Positions 23,730-31,200 of a stretch of DNA of 53,240 bases are shown here, in pieces. The position numbers and the translations under genes were made by a program. Position 1 is the first letter of the stretch. Each line of letters begins with the position of its first letter. The notes under the pieces are model-generated. The model made no database searches, was not told the origin of the DNA, and saw nothing but the letters and a program-made list of their open reading frames with translations. Origin of the DNA: Lachnospiraceae bacterium UBA7188 (GTDB taxonomy: Bacteria > Bacillota > Clostridia > Lachnospirales > Lachnospiraceae); the NCBI GenBank assembly GCA_002490995.1, contig DKVC01000075.1:580-53819 (forward strand). Reading direction: 5' to 3'.

Positions 23730-24566
23730 ATGGCATTTTGTACAAATTGTGGAACCAAAATCAAGGGCAACTCGAGGTTCTGCCCTGAGTGTGGGGCGCT
23801 TGTGGAAGAGAACCAGCAGACAGCCGGGACATCTGCCGCAGGGCCTGGGCAGAACGCGGCGGATTCGGCCCTGGAGAAGGCCCGTTCCATGGCCAGGCGC
23901 GGTGCTGACGCCGCAGCTTCCGCCATGGAAAAAGCTGGCCCTGTAGTCAAGCGCGGTGCTGACGCGGCGGCCTCCGCCATGGAAAAAGCTGGCCCTGCAG
24001 TCAAGCGCGGCGCTGATGCGGCGGCTTCCGCCATGGAAAAAGCCGGCCCTGCAGCCAAACGTGGTGCTGACGCAGCGGCTTCCGCCATGGAAAAAGCCAG
24101 CCCCAAACTCAGGCGCAATATGAAAATCATCTGCATCGCCGCCCTGGCGGTGGTTGTTCTGGTGCTGATTTTTTCCCGGCGTACAGGCGGCAAAGAAGAT
24201 AGCTTTCTGGACCAGTTTCAGGGCAACTGGGAGTTGGCAGGGATGTACGTCAACATGTTTACCTCGCCGGCCACCCCACGCAGTGTCAGCATCACAGAGA
24301 ATGCCCTGCATATAGGCACTAATTACAAACCCAACCCCACGTTGGCCATCCCCCTGTCGGAGACGGAGTACAAGGACGGCGCATTGTGCTTTACATCGCA
24401 GATATACAATACTTCTGGAACCGCAGTATACGAAGCCGGCCTGCAGGACTACAACATGCGGCTGACCTATGATGAAAGCGAAGAGGGGCTTGTTCTGGAA
24501 TACGAGCTTTCCGTCGACAACGAATTGGGTTGGTACAAGCTGGTTTGGTATAAGAGTGTGGAATGA
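23730..24566 (+). CDS. Zinc-ribbon membrane protein with four 18-residue repeats
   Basis: The 278-residue product starts with a zinc ribbon (FCTNCGTKIKGNSRFCPECG). It then has four tandem copies of RGADAAASAMEKAGPxxK (residues 57-128), one membrane helix (about 132-148, IICIAALAVVVLVLIF), and a soluble domain of about 125 residues rich in beta-type sequence. Zinc ribbon plus one membrane helix plus an outer domain is a common Firmicutes envelope design, usually with no known function. The outer part, beginning SFLDQFQGNWELAGMYV, may be a lipocalin-like barrel, but that is a guess. It shares the zinc-ribbon/membrane-helix layout with the next gene. Confidence 0.8.
   Translation: MAFCTNCGTKIKGNSRFCPECGALVEENQQTAGTSAAGPGQNAADSALEKARSMARRGADAAASAMEKAGPVVKRGADAAASAMEKAGPAVKRGADAAASAMEKAGPAAKRGADAAASAMEKASPKLRRNMKIICIAALAVVVLVLIFSRRTGGKEDSFLDQFQGNWELAGMYVNMFTSPATPRSVSITENALHIGTNYKPNPTLAIPLSETEYKDGALCFTSQIYNTSGTAVYEAGLQDYNMRLTYDESEEGLVLEYELSVDNELGWYKLVWYKSVE
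23898..24113 (+). repeat. Four tandem 54-bp units encoding an 18-residue helix repeat
   Basis: Four 54-bp units encode RGADAAASAMEKAGPVVK and close variants; the last unit degenerates to ASPKLR. The DNA copies are nearly identical, so the array should vary in number between strains. Eighteen residues equal five alpha-helical turns, so each repeat presents the same face. DSALEKARSMA just before may be a decayed fifth unit. Confidence 0.9.
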
Positions 24567-24638
24567 GGACGGATACATTCCATGTGCCCGTCAATTCCCG
24601 CGCCAGGACGCGGAACAAAATCCGAAGGAGGAATCATG

Positions 24639-25880
24639 ATGAGTAAATGTCCAAACTGCGGAAAAGAGAACAGGCCTTCCGCAAATTTCTGTGGCCGGTG
24701 CGGTGCAAGGCTGCCTGCAGAGACGCCGGCAGCCAGCCAGGAGCCGCAGCAGGAGGCTTCTGGTTCCCAGCCTGCCGCAATGGCACCGGGCAGGGAAAAG
24801 AGATTCTGGAAGAAGGCTGTAGTCCCGGTCCTTGTCCTTGCAGCCGCCGTGTTGCTGTTGAGGTGGATTGGCCAATCCCGTTCCTGTGAGACATGCAATG
24901 AAATTCTTGGCCTACAGGAAGAGCTCCTGTCTGTCCTTGCGGAAAACGAGGACAATTCTCTCACCATGGACGACTACGATCGGTGGGAGATAAAGGTATC
25001 GGCCCTGTCCAGCGAGATTCAGATGCTGAAGGACCATGAGTGCAGCATGCCCATACGCAAGGTAAAGGACCATGCCTATTTCTATGGGCGGTACGAGGGC
25101 ACCTATACCGGGGAATGGAAGTCCACCGCTCCATGCGGGGAAGGCGTCTTCTCCGGTGAGTATCAGGAGGGGAGCCGCCAGGCAGTCCTTACATATTCGG
25201 GAGAATGGGCAGCCGGAGCCCCGAACGGGGAAGGCTCGCTGATGGAATACGAGGGATATTCTAACATGGGCGGCGAATGCAACTGGCTTACCAGGCTCTA
25301 CGAGGGCACATTTGTTAACGGGGCGCTCACGGGAAGCGGCTGGTCATGCAGAGAAAGTTCAACGGGCGACCGCTATGAATACTACGATGGTGTCTACCAG
25401 AACGGCATGCTGGAGGGCCAGGCCAACTTTCTGCAGTATTTGGACGGGGGACTGTATGACAAGGGTATTGCAGAAGGCTACAAGTATATGACTGTCTATA
25501 GCGAGCGCCAGGAAATCCTGAATGCGATCGATACTGCGGGAGCCGTTTTGATAGCAGGCGTGGCTGCCAAGTGCCTTTTTGATGTAATTGATATCACCCT
25601 CAATGGCACAGACTCCAGCAGGTTCCAAAACAGCAGTGCCGGGAAGTGGCTGGAGCAGCAACGGGAGGCAATTGCTGCAGACGAGGAGATGTGGCGCCAA
25701 AAGAAAGAGAAGGAAGAAAGCAGGCAGCAGCTTTATAATACCTGGCAGAACCAGGAAAAGCTAGCGCAATGGTGGGAGGACGAATATGAAAAGGACAGAA
25801 ATAGCGAAAATGCCGAGTATAACGCTAATTATTTCCGCCGTAAGGCGAATGAGGACAAGGCGGCATATGACGCATATTGA
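24639..25880 (+). CDS. Zinc-ribbon membrane protein with MORN-like repeats
   Basis: This 413-residue protein has a zinc ribbon (CPNCGKENRPSANFCGRCG) and one membrane helix (about residues 52-71, AVVPVLVLAAAVLLLRWIG). MORN-like repeats follow (YEGTYTGEW...GEGVFSGEY, YSGEWAAGAPNGEGS, YEGTFVNGALTGSG, YDGVYQNGMLEGQ). A hydrophobic stretch near 300-320 leads to a charged coiled-coil C-terminus (QKKEKEESRQQ). MORN repeats are linked to membrane or protein contacts in other systems. Both ATGs at 24636 and 24639 are possible; 24639 is 7 bases from AAGGAGG and is preferred. Confidence 0.78.
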   Translation: MSKCPNCGKENRPSANFCGRCGARLPAETPAASQEPQQEASGSQPAAMAPGREKRFWKKAVVPVLVLAAAVLLLRWIGQSRSCETCNEILGLQEELLSVLAENEDNSLTMDDYDRWEIKVSALSSEIQMLKDHECSMPIRKVKDHAYFYGRYEGTYTGEWKSTAPCGEGVFSGEYQEGSRQAVLTYSGEWAAGAPNGEGSLMEYEGYSNMGGECNWLTRLYEGTFVNGALTGSGWSCRESSTGDRYEYYDGVYQNGMLEGQANFLQYLDGGLYDKGIAEGYKYMTVYSERQEILNAIDTAGAVLIAGVAAKCLFDVIDITLNGTDSSRFQNSSAGKWLEQQREAIAADEEMWRQKKEKEESRQQLYNTWQNQEKLAQWWEDEYEKDRNSENAEYNANYFRRKANEDKAAYDAY

Positions 25881-26018
25881 GGAACCTCTTTCTGGTTGCC
25901 TGGGGCAATGATGCGACATATTTTCGTAGCGGAAATCTTCAGCTTAAAGTCGATACCACCAGCTGCATGAGGGCCAGGCTGCCATAGGCGCAATCCTATA
26001 TAAGGAAGGATATTATAT

Positions 26019-27359
26019 ATGAAGATACTGAAACACCGGCTGCGTGCCGCCTGTGCCCTGCTTGCCCTGGCGGCATCCCTCGCCGGGTGCTCCAGGAGCC
26101 AGGCTGCACCGGCAGGAACAGAACAGCCCACCTGGACAAAAGAGCCTGTGGAAGTCGCAGAACCAGAACAAGTCGGAGAACATGTGCACTCCCTGCTCCC
26201 CTGCCTGCAATCCGTCGGCGAGAACACCGTGGTCACCCAGGCCTACTACGACGGCCGGACGGAAAGCGCCTACCATTTCAGAAAAGAAGGCGTGTCCGGC
26301 ACCCTGCTGGACGGCACCATGAGGAACTACGAGCTCTACTACGGCATCAAGGCCCGCACGGAGGGCGGCACCCTGTACTACATGGCCTATTCCTATCTGG
26401 ACGGCGTGGAGCCCGTGGTCGCCGCCATCCTCCGCGACTGTGACCAATACTACAGGCCGGAGCATTCCGAGCTTGCGGCAAGCTGCACGGAAGAAACCTC
26501 CGTGGACCTGGGCGGCTACGGGAACGGCCTCTACACCCTGGTCATGGCCTTCACGGCACCTGCAGACGGGAATGATAAGACAGATGCCGGATACAGCATG
26601 CTGAGCCTCTATGTGAACGGCGGCATGGCCTATATCGTGAGCACGGCCTTTATGGATGAAGAGGCCGTCCGGGACAGCATCCTGGCCAAACCGGCGCTCT
26701 TTGACAAGATAGCTGCGGACTGGGGCGTCACACCGGAGAACTCCCTGGCCGTGACCCCGGAGGACATCTGCTATCCCACTTATGAGCCGAAACGCGGCCA
26801 CCACTGCGAGACGGATGAATGGCGTGCTCTCGCCCATGAGATCGTCCCTGATGAATCCCTGCCGGACAGCCTGAAAGCGGCCATGCTGCATGACTGGATG
26901 ACGGAGAACCTGGCCTATGACGTCTACGTGGCTACGGAGCTGGACTGCAATCCCCGTGACAACGTGGCGGAGCAGTGGGACGGGAGCCTGGGCGTCTACC
27001 GGACCCATGCCGGTATATGCCGTGATTTCGTCAACATTTATCTCATCATGTGCCGGGAGCTCGGCATCCCCTGCACCACCGCCGACAGCAAAGGCATATA
27101 CGGCACGGACACAGGGCATACCTGGACCATGGTATGGCTGAACGGCGCATGGCAGGACATCGACCTGACCGAGGACATCAACCGGCTCGTTTACGGGGAG
27201 GATTTGATGGATGTGAGTGAACCGGAGACGGCCATCTGCTACGACCGGTTCCTGACCGACTGGTTCGCCATAGACCCCCCAGAGGACATGGCCATGTCCT
27301 ACAGCATCTATACCAAAGACTTCGCGCTCTACTGGAAGAACCCGGAAAAAGTGCGCTGA
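26019..27359 (+). CDS. Transglutaminase-like lipoprotein
   Basis: The 446-residue product has a lipoprotein signal with LAGC (lipid-anchored cysteine near residue 24). It therefore sits on the outer face of the membrane. The C-terminal part is a transglutaminase/protease fold with a complete Cys-His-Asp triad: C334 (HAGICRDFVNIY), H367 (TGHTWTMV) and D382 (WQDIDLTED). Such domains in bacteria usually cleave or rearrange peptide bonds, not crosslink. The N-terminal 230 residues form an unrecognised domain. It lies on the same strand as the DHH-TIR genes with a 138-base gap. GGAAGG lies upstream of the ATG. Confidence 0.85.
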   Translation: MKILKHRLRAACALLALAASLAGCSRSQAAPAGTEQPTWTKEPVEVAEPEQVGEHVHSLLPCLQSVGENTVVTQAYYDGRTESAYHFRKEGVSGTLLDGTMRNYELYYGIKARTEGGTLYYMAYSYLDGVEPVVAAILRDCDQYYRPEHSELAASCTEETSVDLGGYGNGLYTLVMAFTAPADGNDKTDAGYSMLSLYVNGGMAYIVSTAFMDEEAVRDSILAKPALFDKIAADWGVTPENSLAVTPEDICYPTYEPKRGHHCETDEWRALAHEIVPDESLPDSLKAAMLHDWMTENLAYDVYVATELDCNPRDNVAEQWDGSLGVYRTHAGICRDFVNIYLIMCRELGIPCTTADSKGIYGTDTGHTWTMVWLNGAWQDIDLTEDINRLVYGEDLMDVSEPETAICYDRFLTDWFAIDPPEDMAMSYSIYTKDFALYWKNPEKVR

Positions 27360-27445
27360 GATGCGTCAGGTGCCCCATAGGAAGCTATTGACAACGGGAG
27401 GAATAATATCCCGCAGCAGGGCGGAGAACGAAAGGAGAGATTATC

Positions 27446-27670
27446 ATGAAAGAGATTATGAGACTCTGGCACAACGTGTTCGGCCCTGCTGGTTCTGAAT
27501 ACGCCAAGTGGGTGAGAAGGCATTCCATCTGTCCTCTCATCGGCAACATCCTGGGCCTCATCGCGGGCTTCGCGCTCGTCATGTGGGTCATTTTAAGCCT
27601 TGTGTCATCCGGCGAATTATTTGGAGCCGTTTTCGTCAGTTTATTTGGATGTGCTTTCAGGTCCAAATAG
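27446..27670 (+). CDS. Small membrane protein of unknown function
   Basis: This 74-residue protein has one or two hydrophobic segments (SICPLIGNILGLIAGFALVM and VILSLVSSGELFGAVFVSLF). I do not recognise the family. AAAGGAGAG lies 7 bases before the ATG. It is the last gene of the cluster; the transposon left end is 23 bases beyond its stop, so the original downstream neighbour may have been the primase gene now beyond the transposon. Confidence 0.65.
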   Translation: MKEIMRLWHNVFGPAGSEYAKWVRRHSICPLIGNILGLIAGFALVMWVILSLVSSGELFGAVFVSLFGCAFRSK

Positions 27671-27751
27671 CGTGATGGTCAGGCTAAATGGCGGTTATTC
27701 CGCATAATAACAGAGCCACACATCTGAAGTAATGTATGGCCCTGTCTGCTT

Positions 27752-28558
27752 TTAGCCTAACTGATTATCTTCTACTGCCTTCCGCACAGTGTCGGCATCA
27801 ATGATATCCTTATTCTGGCTGGCACCGATCATCAGGCTGCGGCTGCAGATTTTGTTGATCATGCGTGGGGTTCCGCCTGCGGCATTCAGAACAGCTTCCA
27901 TTGCATTAGCGTCAAATACTGTCTGCCGGCTTCCTGCCCCTTCCAGCTTGCGTGTGATATACGTCCGCCCCTCTTCCTTGCTGATTCCGGCCATGTGGTA
28001 ATTCATCACGATTCTCTGGCGCAGGGATTCATGCGTACTCTGGTTAAGGGTGGTATTGAGCCGTGGCTGCCCCACCAGGAGAACAACGGCCAGGTCCCTG
28101 GAATCCATTTCAAAGTTGAACATTACCTGAAGGTCTGACAATACCTTGTGGCTGAGCATGTCTGCCTCATCGATGACGATCACGGGAGTGACCCGTTTTT
28201 CCAGGGCATAGCGCTTCACCTCATGCTGGATATCATCGAACAGCTCATTTTTACGGAAACACGGCTCCACGCCCAGCCCGGCTGCAACCTGCCGGTAAAA
28301 ATCCATGACTGTAAGGGAAGAAAGACTGCTGTAAGAGACCTTGAACAGGGAGGGGTTCAGCGAGCCGGCCCAGGTTCTTGCGGCAGTGGTCTTACCCCGT
28401 CCGGGCTCCCCGGTGAGGACGCCGAAGCCCCGTGTGTCCTTCAGATAGTCAAGGCGTGTGCGGGCTTCCGAAGATTCTGTGGTTTCCAGCAGGATGTCCT
28501 TAGCGTTTTTGATAAAAGGGTTGAATTCCAGCCCGTATCTGGCAGTGTAATCGGTCAA
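27752..28558 (-). CDS. Transposition AAA ATPase (ExeA/TniB/IstB-like)
   Basis: This 268-residue ATPase has Walker A GEPGRGKTT (50-58) and Walker B VIVIDEAD, followed by sensor-like LLVGQP and a C-terminal arginine-rich lid. Relatives (MuB, TnsC, TniB, IstB) choose target DNA and activate a partner DDE transposase. Its start overlaps the end of the transposase gene by 4 bases (ATGA), so the two are made together. Confidence 0.88.
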   Translation of the reverse strand: MTDYTARYGLEFNPFIKNAKDILLETTESSEARTRLDYLKDTRGFGVLTGEPGRGKTTAARTWAGSLNPSLFKVSYSSLSSLTVMDFYRQVAAGLGVEPCFRKNELFDDIQHEVKRYALEKRVTPVIVIDEADMLSHKVLSDLQVMFNFEMDSRDLAVVLLVGQPRLNTTLNQSTHESLRQRIVMNYHMAGISKEEGRTYITRKLEGAGSRQTVFDANAMEAVLNAAGGTPRMINKICSRSLMIGASQNKDIIDADTVRKAVEDNQLG

Positions 28559-29802
28559 ACTTCCCCACCTCCTTCGCTGAGACGGACGCGCTCCCGTTTT
28601 ACAACAGCATTATCCTGTTTGTTCAGGAGGCGGATGGGCGTCAGGTCACCAGATGGCTCCACTACAAAAACCTTTTCCATATCCGGCGAATAACGCAGGC
28701 GGAGCTTCTGTTTTGCGTACCGGTAATGGACTTCGTATTCCACCTTATTGATAACAGGGACATTATCGGCGGAAACCCTGCGCTGTGTTTCCAGGAGGAA
28801 ATCTGTTTCGATCCGTTCCTGAGGGAGCCTGCGGAACCTTTCCGGTTCTTTGAAATAGCGTTCCTGAGGCGTAAGCCCGTCCAGGGAAGAGTGGACAGTC
28901 TGGTTGTAACGGGAGACATACCCGGCAAAGTCCCTGCGCAGTTCCTCCAGGGAGTGGAAGTTTCTCATATCAAGCGAGGACAGGTACTGCATCCTTACGG
29001 TGAGGAACCAGCGCTCTATCTTACTTTTTCCGGTTGGCGTAAAGGGTTCGCAATAATGGATGGAGGAACCGATGCGTGCGGCAAGAAGCTCCATCTGGTT
29101 ATTCCTGTAGCTGGCCCCATTGTCAAAGGTAAAGAGCCCTGGCCGGCCAAACTTTGAGACAGCTGAGCGTATAACGGTCATAAGGTTTTCGAAACTGTCG
29201 TGAAAAAACAGGTCAGCGGCAACGATGAAGCGGCTGGCATCATCGATCAGGGCAATAAGAAAGACTCTCTTCTTCCCTTCCTTATCCTTCAGCCAGGGAC
29301 CGTACATGGTATCCCCATACCAGACTTCATTAATGTGGGTGCGCTCATAGCGGCGCATATCTTTATGAGAGGAGAACCCCTCCCTGCCCCTTTCCAGGCG
29401 GACAAAGCGTTCCACCGTGGAAGGGGAGACCTGGCCGATGTGGATATGTCCGTCCGACAGCAGGGTGCGGTGAATCTCAGCGGCTGTGATGCGCGGGTGT
29501 TCCTTCATCAGAAAGCGGATCCGGGACTGGAGATCCTGGTCAAGCTTACGGCTTTCTCCTTCATCTTTCCTGCTTTGCGGGAACAGGGCGTCAAATCCCC
29601 CCTTTTTATAGGCGCGGTGCCATTTCTCAATGGTGGAGGCGCCGACGGTTACGGTTTTCCCCTCCGGGTCCGTATAGGATTTTTCTGCGGCCCGGCGGAA
29701 GAACTCATTATTGCTTATGGACGGGTCACTGGTGCCGGACTCCAGCGGGGCGATGACACTGTAACGGAAAAGGGCTGTTTTCTGTTTCTGGTCAAAAGTC
29801 AT
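28555..29802 (-). CDS. DDE transposase (Mu/TniA/IstA-like, integrase catalytic core)
   Basis: This 415-residue enzyme starts with helix-turn-helix domains (STIEKWHRAYKKGGFDAL) and continues into a retroviral-integrase-type core. The three acidic residues appear in VWYGDTMYG, FTFDNGAS and TGKSKIERW. A Mu-like C-terminal part with RYSPDMEKVFVVEP follows. The ATG at 29802 overlaps the DUF5348-like stop in the ATGA arrangement; an upstream in-frame extension inside that gene is less likely. Confidence 0.92.
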   Translation of the reverse strand: MTFDQKQKTALFRYSVIAPLESGTSDPSISNNEFFRRAAEKSYTDPEGKTVTVGASTIEKWHRAYKKGGFDALFPQSRKDEGESRKLDQDLQSRIRFLMKEHPRITAAEIHRTLLSDGHIHIGQVSPSTVERFVRLERGREGFSSHKDMRRYERTHINEVWYGDTMYGPWLKDKEGKKRVFLIALIDDASRFIVAADLFFHDSFENLMTVIRSAVSKFGRPGLFTFDNGASYRNNQMELLAARIGSSIHYCEPFTPTGKSKIERWFLTVRMQYLSSLDMRNFHSLEELRRDFAGYVSRYNQTVHSSLDGLTPQERYFKEPERFRRLPQERIETDFLLETQRRVSADNVPVINKVEYEVHYRYAKQKLRLRYSPDMEKVFVVEPSGDLTPIRLLNKQDNAVVKRERVRLSEGGGEV

Positions 29803-30257
29803 GGTGTCACCTCCCGTTCCCTTACGGTAAGGCCGGCAAGGGGGAGATCCATATGTCCCCATAGATAATAATCAGAACCATCATGTTCGATCCGGCATCC
29901 TGCCCAGCGCAGCCTGCCGTACTTATCATGGATTTTTGCCTCCAGGACTCTGCCGCAGGAGAGCCTGTGGGCTGTCCCGTTCCTGTCAAAAAATCCGTAA
30001 CGGCCATCAGGAAGAGGCTCCAGCCGGTACTCCCCGGAGACGGGGCTGCCCAGGTAGGCAAGCTCTTCATGGAGCAGTTCCAGGGATTCCAGCAGGTTTT
30101 CTGTAAACTCACGCAGAAAAATATCTTCTGCCGGGTCCCTCAGCGGGCGCACTGTCCCTGAAAGCCCCCTGTCCGGATGGAACCCGGCTGCCGCCAGAAG
30201 GGAAGCGGCTGCCTTGTCAATGGCGCCAAGGCGTTCAAATACATCATCAAATGTCAT
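29799..30257 (-). CDS. DUF5348-like transposon accessory protein
   Basis: The 152-residue product contains YRLEPLPDGRYGFFDRNGT and HDGSDYYLWGH, which I associate with DUF5348 proteins that accompany this kind of transposon; the function is unknown. The start at 30257 is chosen because AAGGAGGTCATTGTG lies immediately upstream. Its stop overlaps the transposase start by 4 bases, so the two are translationally linked. Confidence 0.7.
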   Translation of the reverse strand: MTFDDVFERLGAIDKAAASLLAAAGFHPDRGLSGTVRPLRDPAEDIFLREFTENLLESLELLHEELAYLGSPVSGEYRLEPLPDGRYGFFDRNGTAHRLSCGRVLEAKIHDKYGRLRWAGCRIEHDGSDYYLWGHMDLPLAGLTVREREVTP

Positions 30258-30360
30258 CACAATGACCTCCTTCGATTGATTATGGCATATCCCGCATGCC
30301 ATTGGTACAATTTTTTCGTACCATGGTACCATCTTAGGGGAATATCCGGAAGAAGTCAGG

Positions 30361-30972
30361 TCAGGCTGTGTTGGTGCAGGTGAACAGTTTATTCCGGGTC
30401 CGGCGAACCTGCATGAACTGCCTGGAATAAATGGAGAGGCAGGGAACGGTCAGGCTGTCCATGATGTTAAGCGTTGCCGACAGGAGCCTCTGCCTCCAGT
30501 GCTTTCTGAACTGGCGCAGGATATATTTCACGTTGTTTTCATCTATGAGGTTGTTGTTTTCCATAACAGGCTCCGGATCCTGCCCTTTTTCCATCAGGTC
30601 AAGGATCTGCTGCTGGTCATGGAGGGGAACCCGGGAGTAAGGGACAAGGATGGAAGGGATGAGGGCATGGGAGGTCCTGCATTCCGTACAGAATACACGC
30701 TGGACAGTAAGCCTGACCAGGACACAGTTGAGCTTAACACAGCGTGTATAGTGGCCATAACGGATAAGGCATCTCTTCTTCCCGCAGCTACATACAGCCT
30801 GGTAGAGCTGTATCCCATCCATCATACGGTCATACTCTTTTTGAGAAAAGTCATTGCATTCTTTAAAGATAACTGTTATCATAGTATCGTTAACAGCACA
30901 AAGGGGCATGGCTCCTGGTGCTGTCGGGAGAAAGACAGGGCGACTTTGGTAGGGTGGACCTGTCTTTTTCAA
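30361..30972 (-). CDS. DUF6431-like zinc-finger protein of the transposon
   Basis: The 203-residue product has a CSCGKKRCL...YTRCVKL...FCTECRTSHALIPSILVPYS layout like the zinc-finger start of ISL3-type transposases, but no catalytic domain. Proteins of this type (DUF6431) often precede the DUF5348 and transposase genes. The start appears to be TTG at 30972, because GGAGG lies 5 bases before it. A later ATG at 30882 lacks a ribosome site. Confidence 0.7.
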   Translation of the reverse strand: MKKTGPPYQSRPVFLPTAPGAMPLCAVNDTMITVIFKECNDFSQKEYDRMMDGIQLYQAVCSCGKKRCLIRYGHYTRCVKLNCVLVRLTVQRVFCTECRTSHALIPSILVPYSRVPLHDQQQILDLMEKGQDPEPVMENNNLIDENNVKYILRQFRKHWRQRLLSATLNIMDSLTVPCLSIYSRQFMQVRRTRNKLFTCTNTA

Positions 30973-31036
30973 TGGGACCTCCTTCTTCAGTAGGATATTC
31001 TTCCAATGCTATAAGGTATATGATAACATACAGGAA

Positions 31037-31089
31037 CCCCGGTATCAAAGAATTTGACGGAGTAAACGTCATTTTATTTGATGCCGGGG
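31037..31089. repeat. Long nested hairpin near the transposon right end
   Basis: CCCCGGTATCAAA (31037-31049) pairs with TTTGATGCCGGGG (31077-31089) with one G-U, and inside it TGACG (31055-31059) pairs with CGTCA (31067-31071). ATTTGACGG occurs again at about 31099-31107. These repeats near the end could be transposase binding sites. Confidence 0.65.
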
Positions 31090-31200
31090 CTTTATTAAAT
31101 TTGACGGAAGTATACTGAAGTTGGAAGTAAATAAAATGCGGAATAACACATTAAATCTTTTGGGGACACAAAAACCCCGGATGCCTAAAGGAGGAAGAAA

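Larger units (their letters stand above)
27694..31147 (-). mobile_element. DDE-transposase/AAA-ATPase transposon with DUF6431 and DUF5348 genes
   Basis: Four minus-strand genes (DUF6431-like, DUF5348-like, transposase, ATPase) lie between GTTATTCCGCAT (27694-27705) and its reverse complement ATGCGGAATAAC (31136-31147). These 12-bp inverted repeats probably mark the ends. I see no clear target duplication, so the exact outer bases are uncertain. The right end has repeated ATTTGACGG motifs and a long hairpin, perhaps transposase binding sites. Open frames and tight overlaps suggest an intact element. Confidence 0.75.

Noticed and set aside
23898..24113. Tandem repeats considered as a CRISPR array
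   Set aside because: The units are contiguous without unique spacers and remain in frame in a protein. I found no CRISPR array or cas gene in the window.
26013..27119. A 368-codon minus-strand frame opposite the transglutaminase gene
   Set aside because: It is the shadow of a GC-rich coding strand; the plus frame has a lipobox and a complete catalytic triad.
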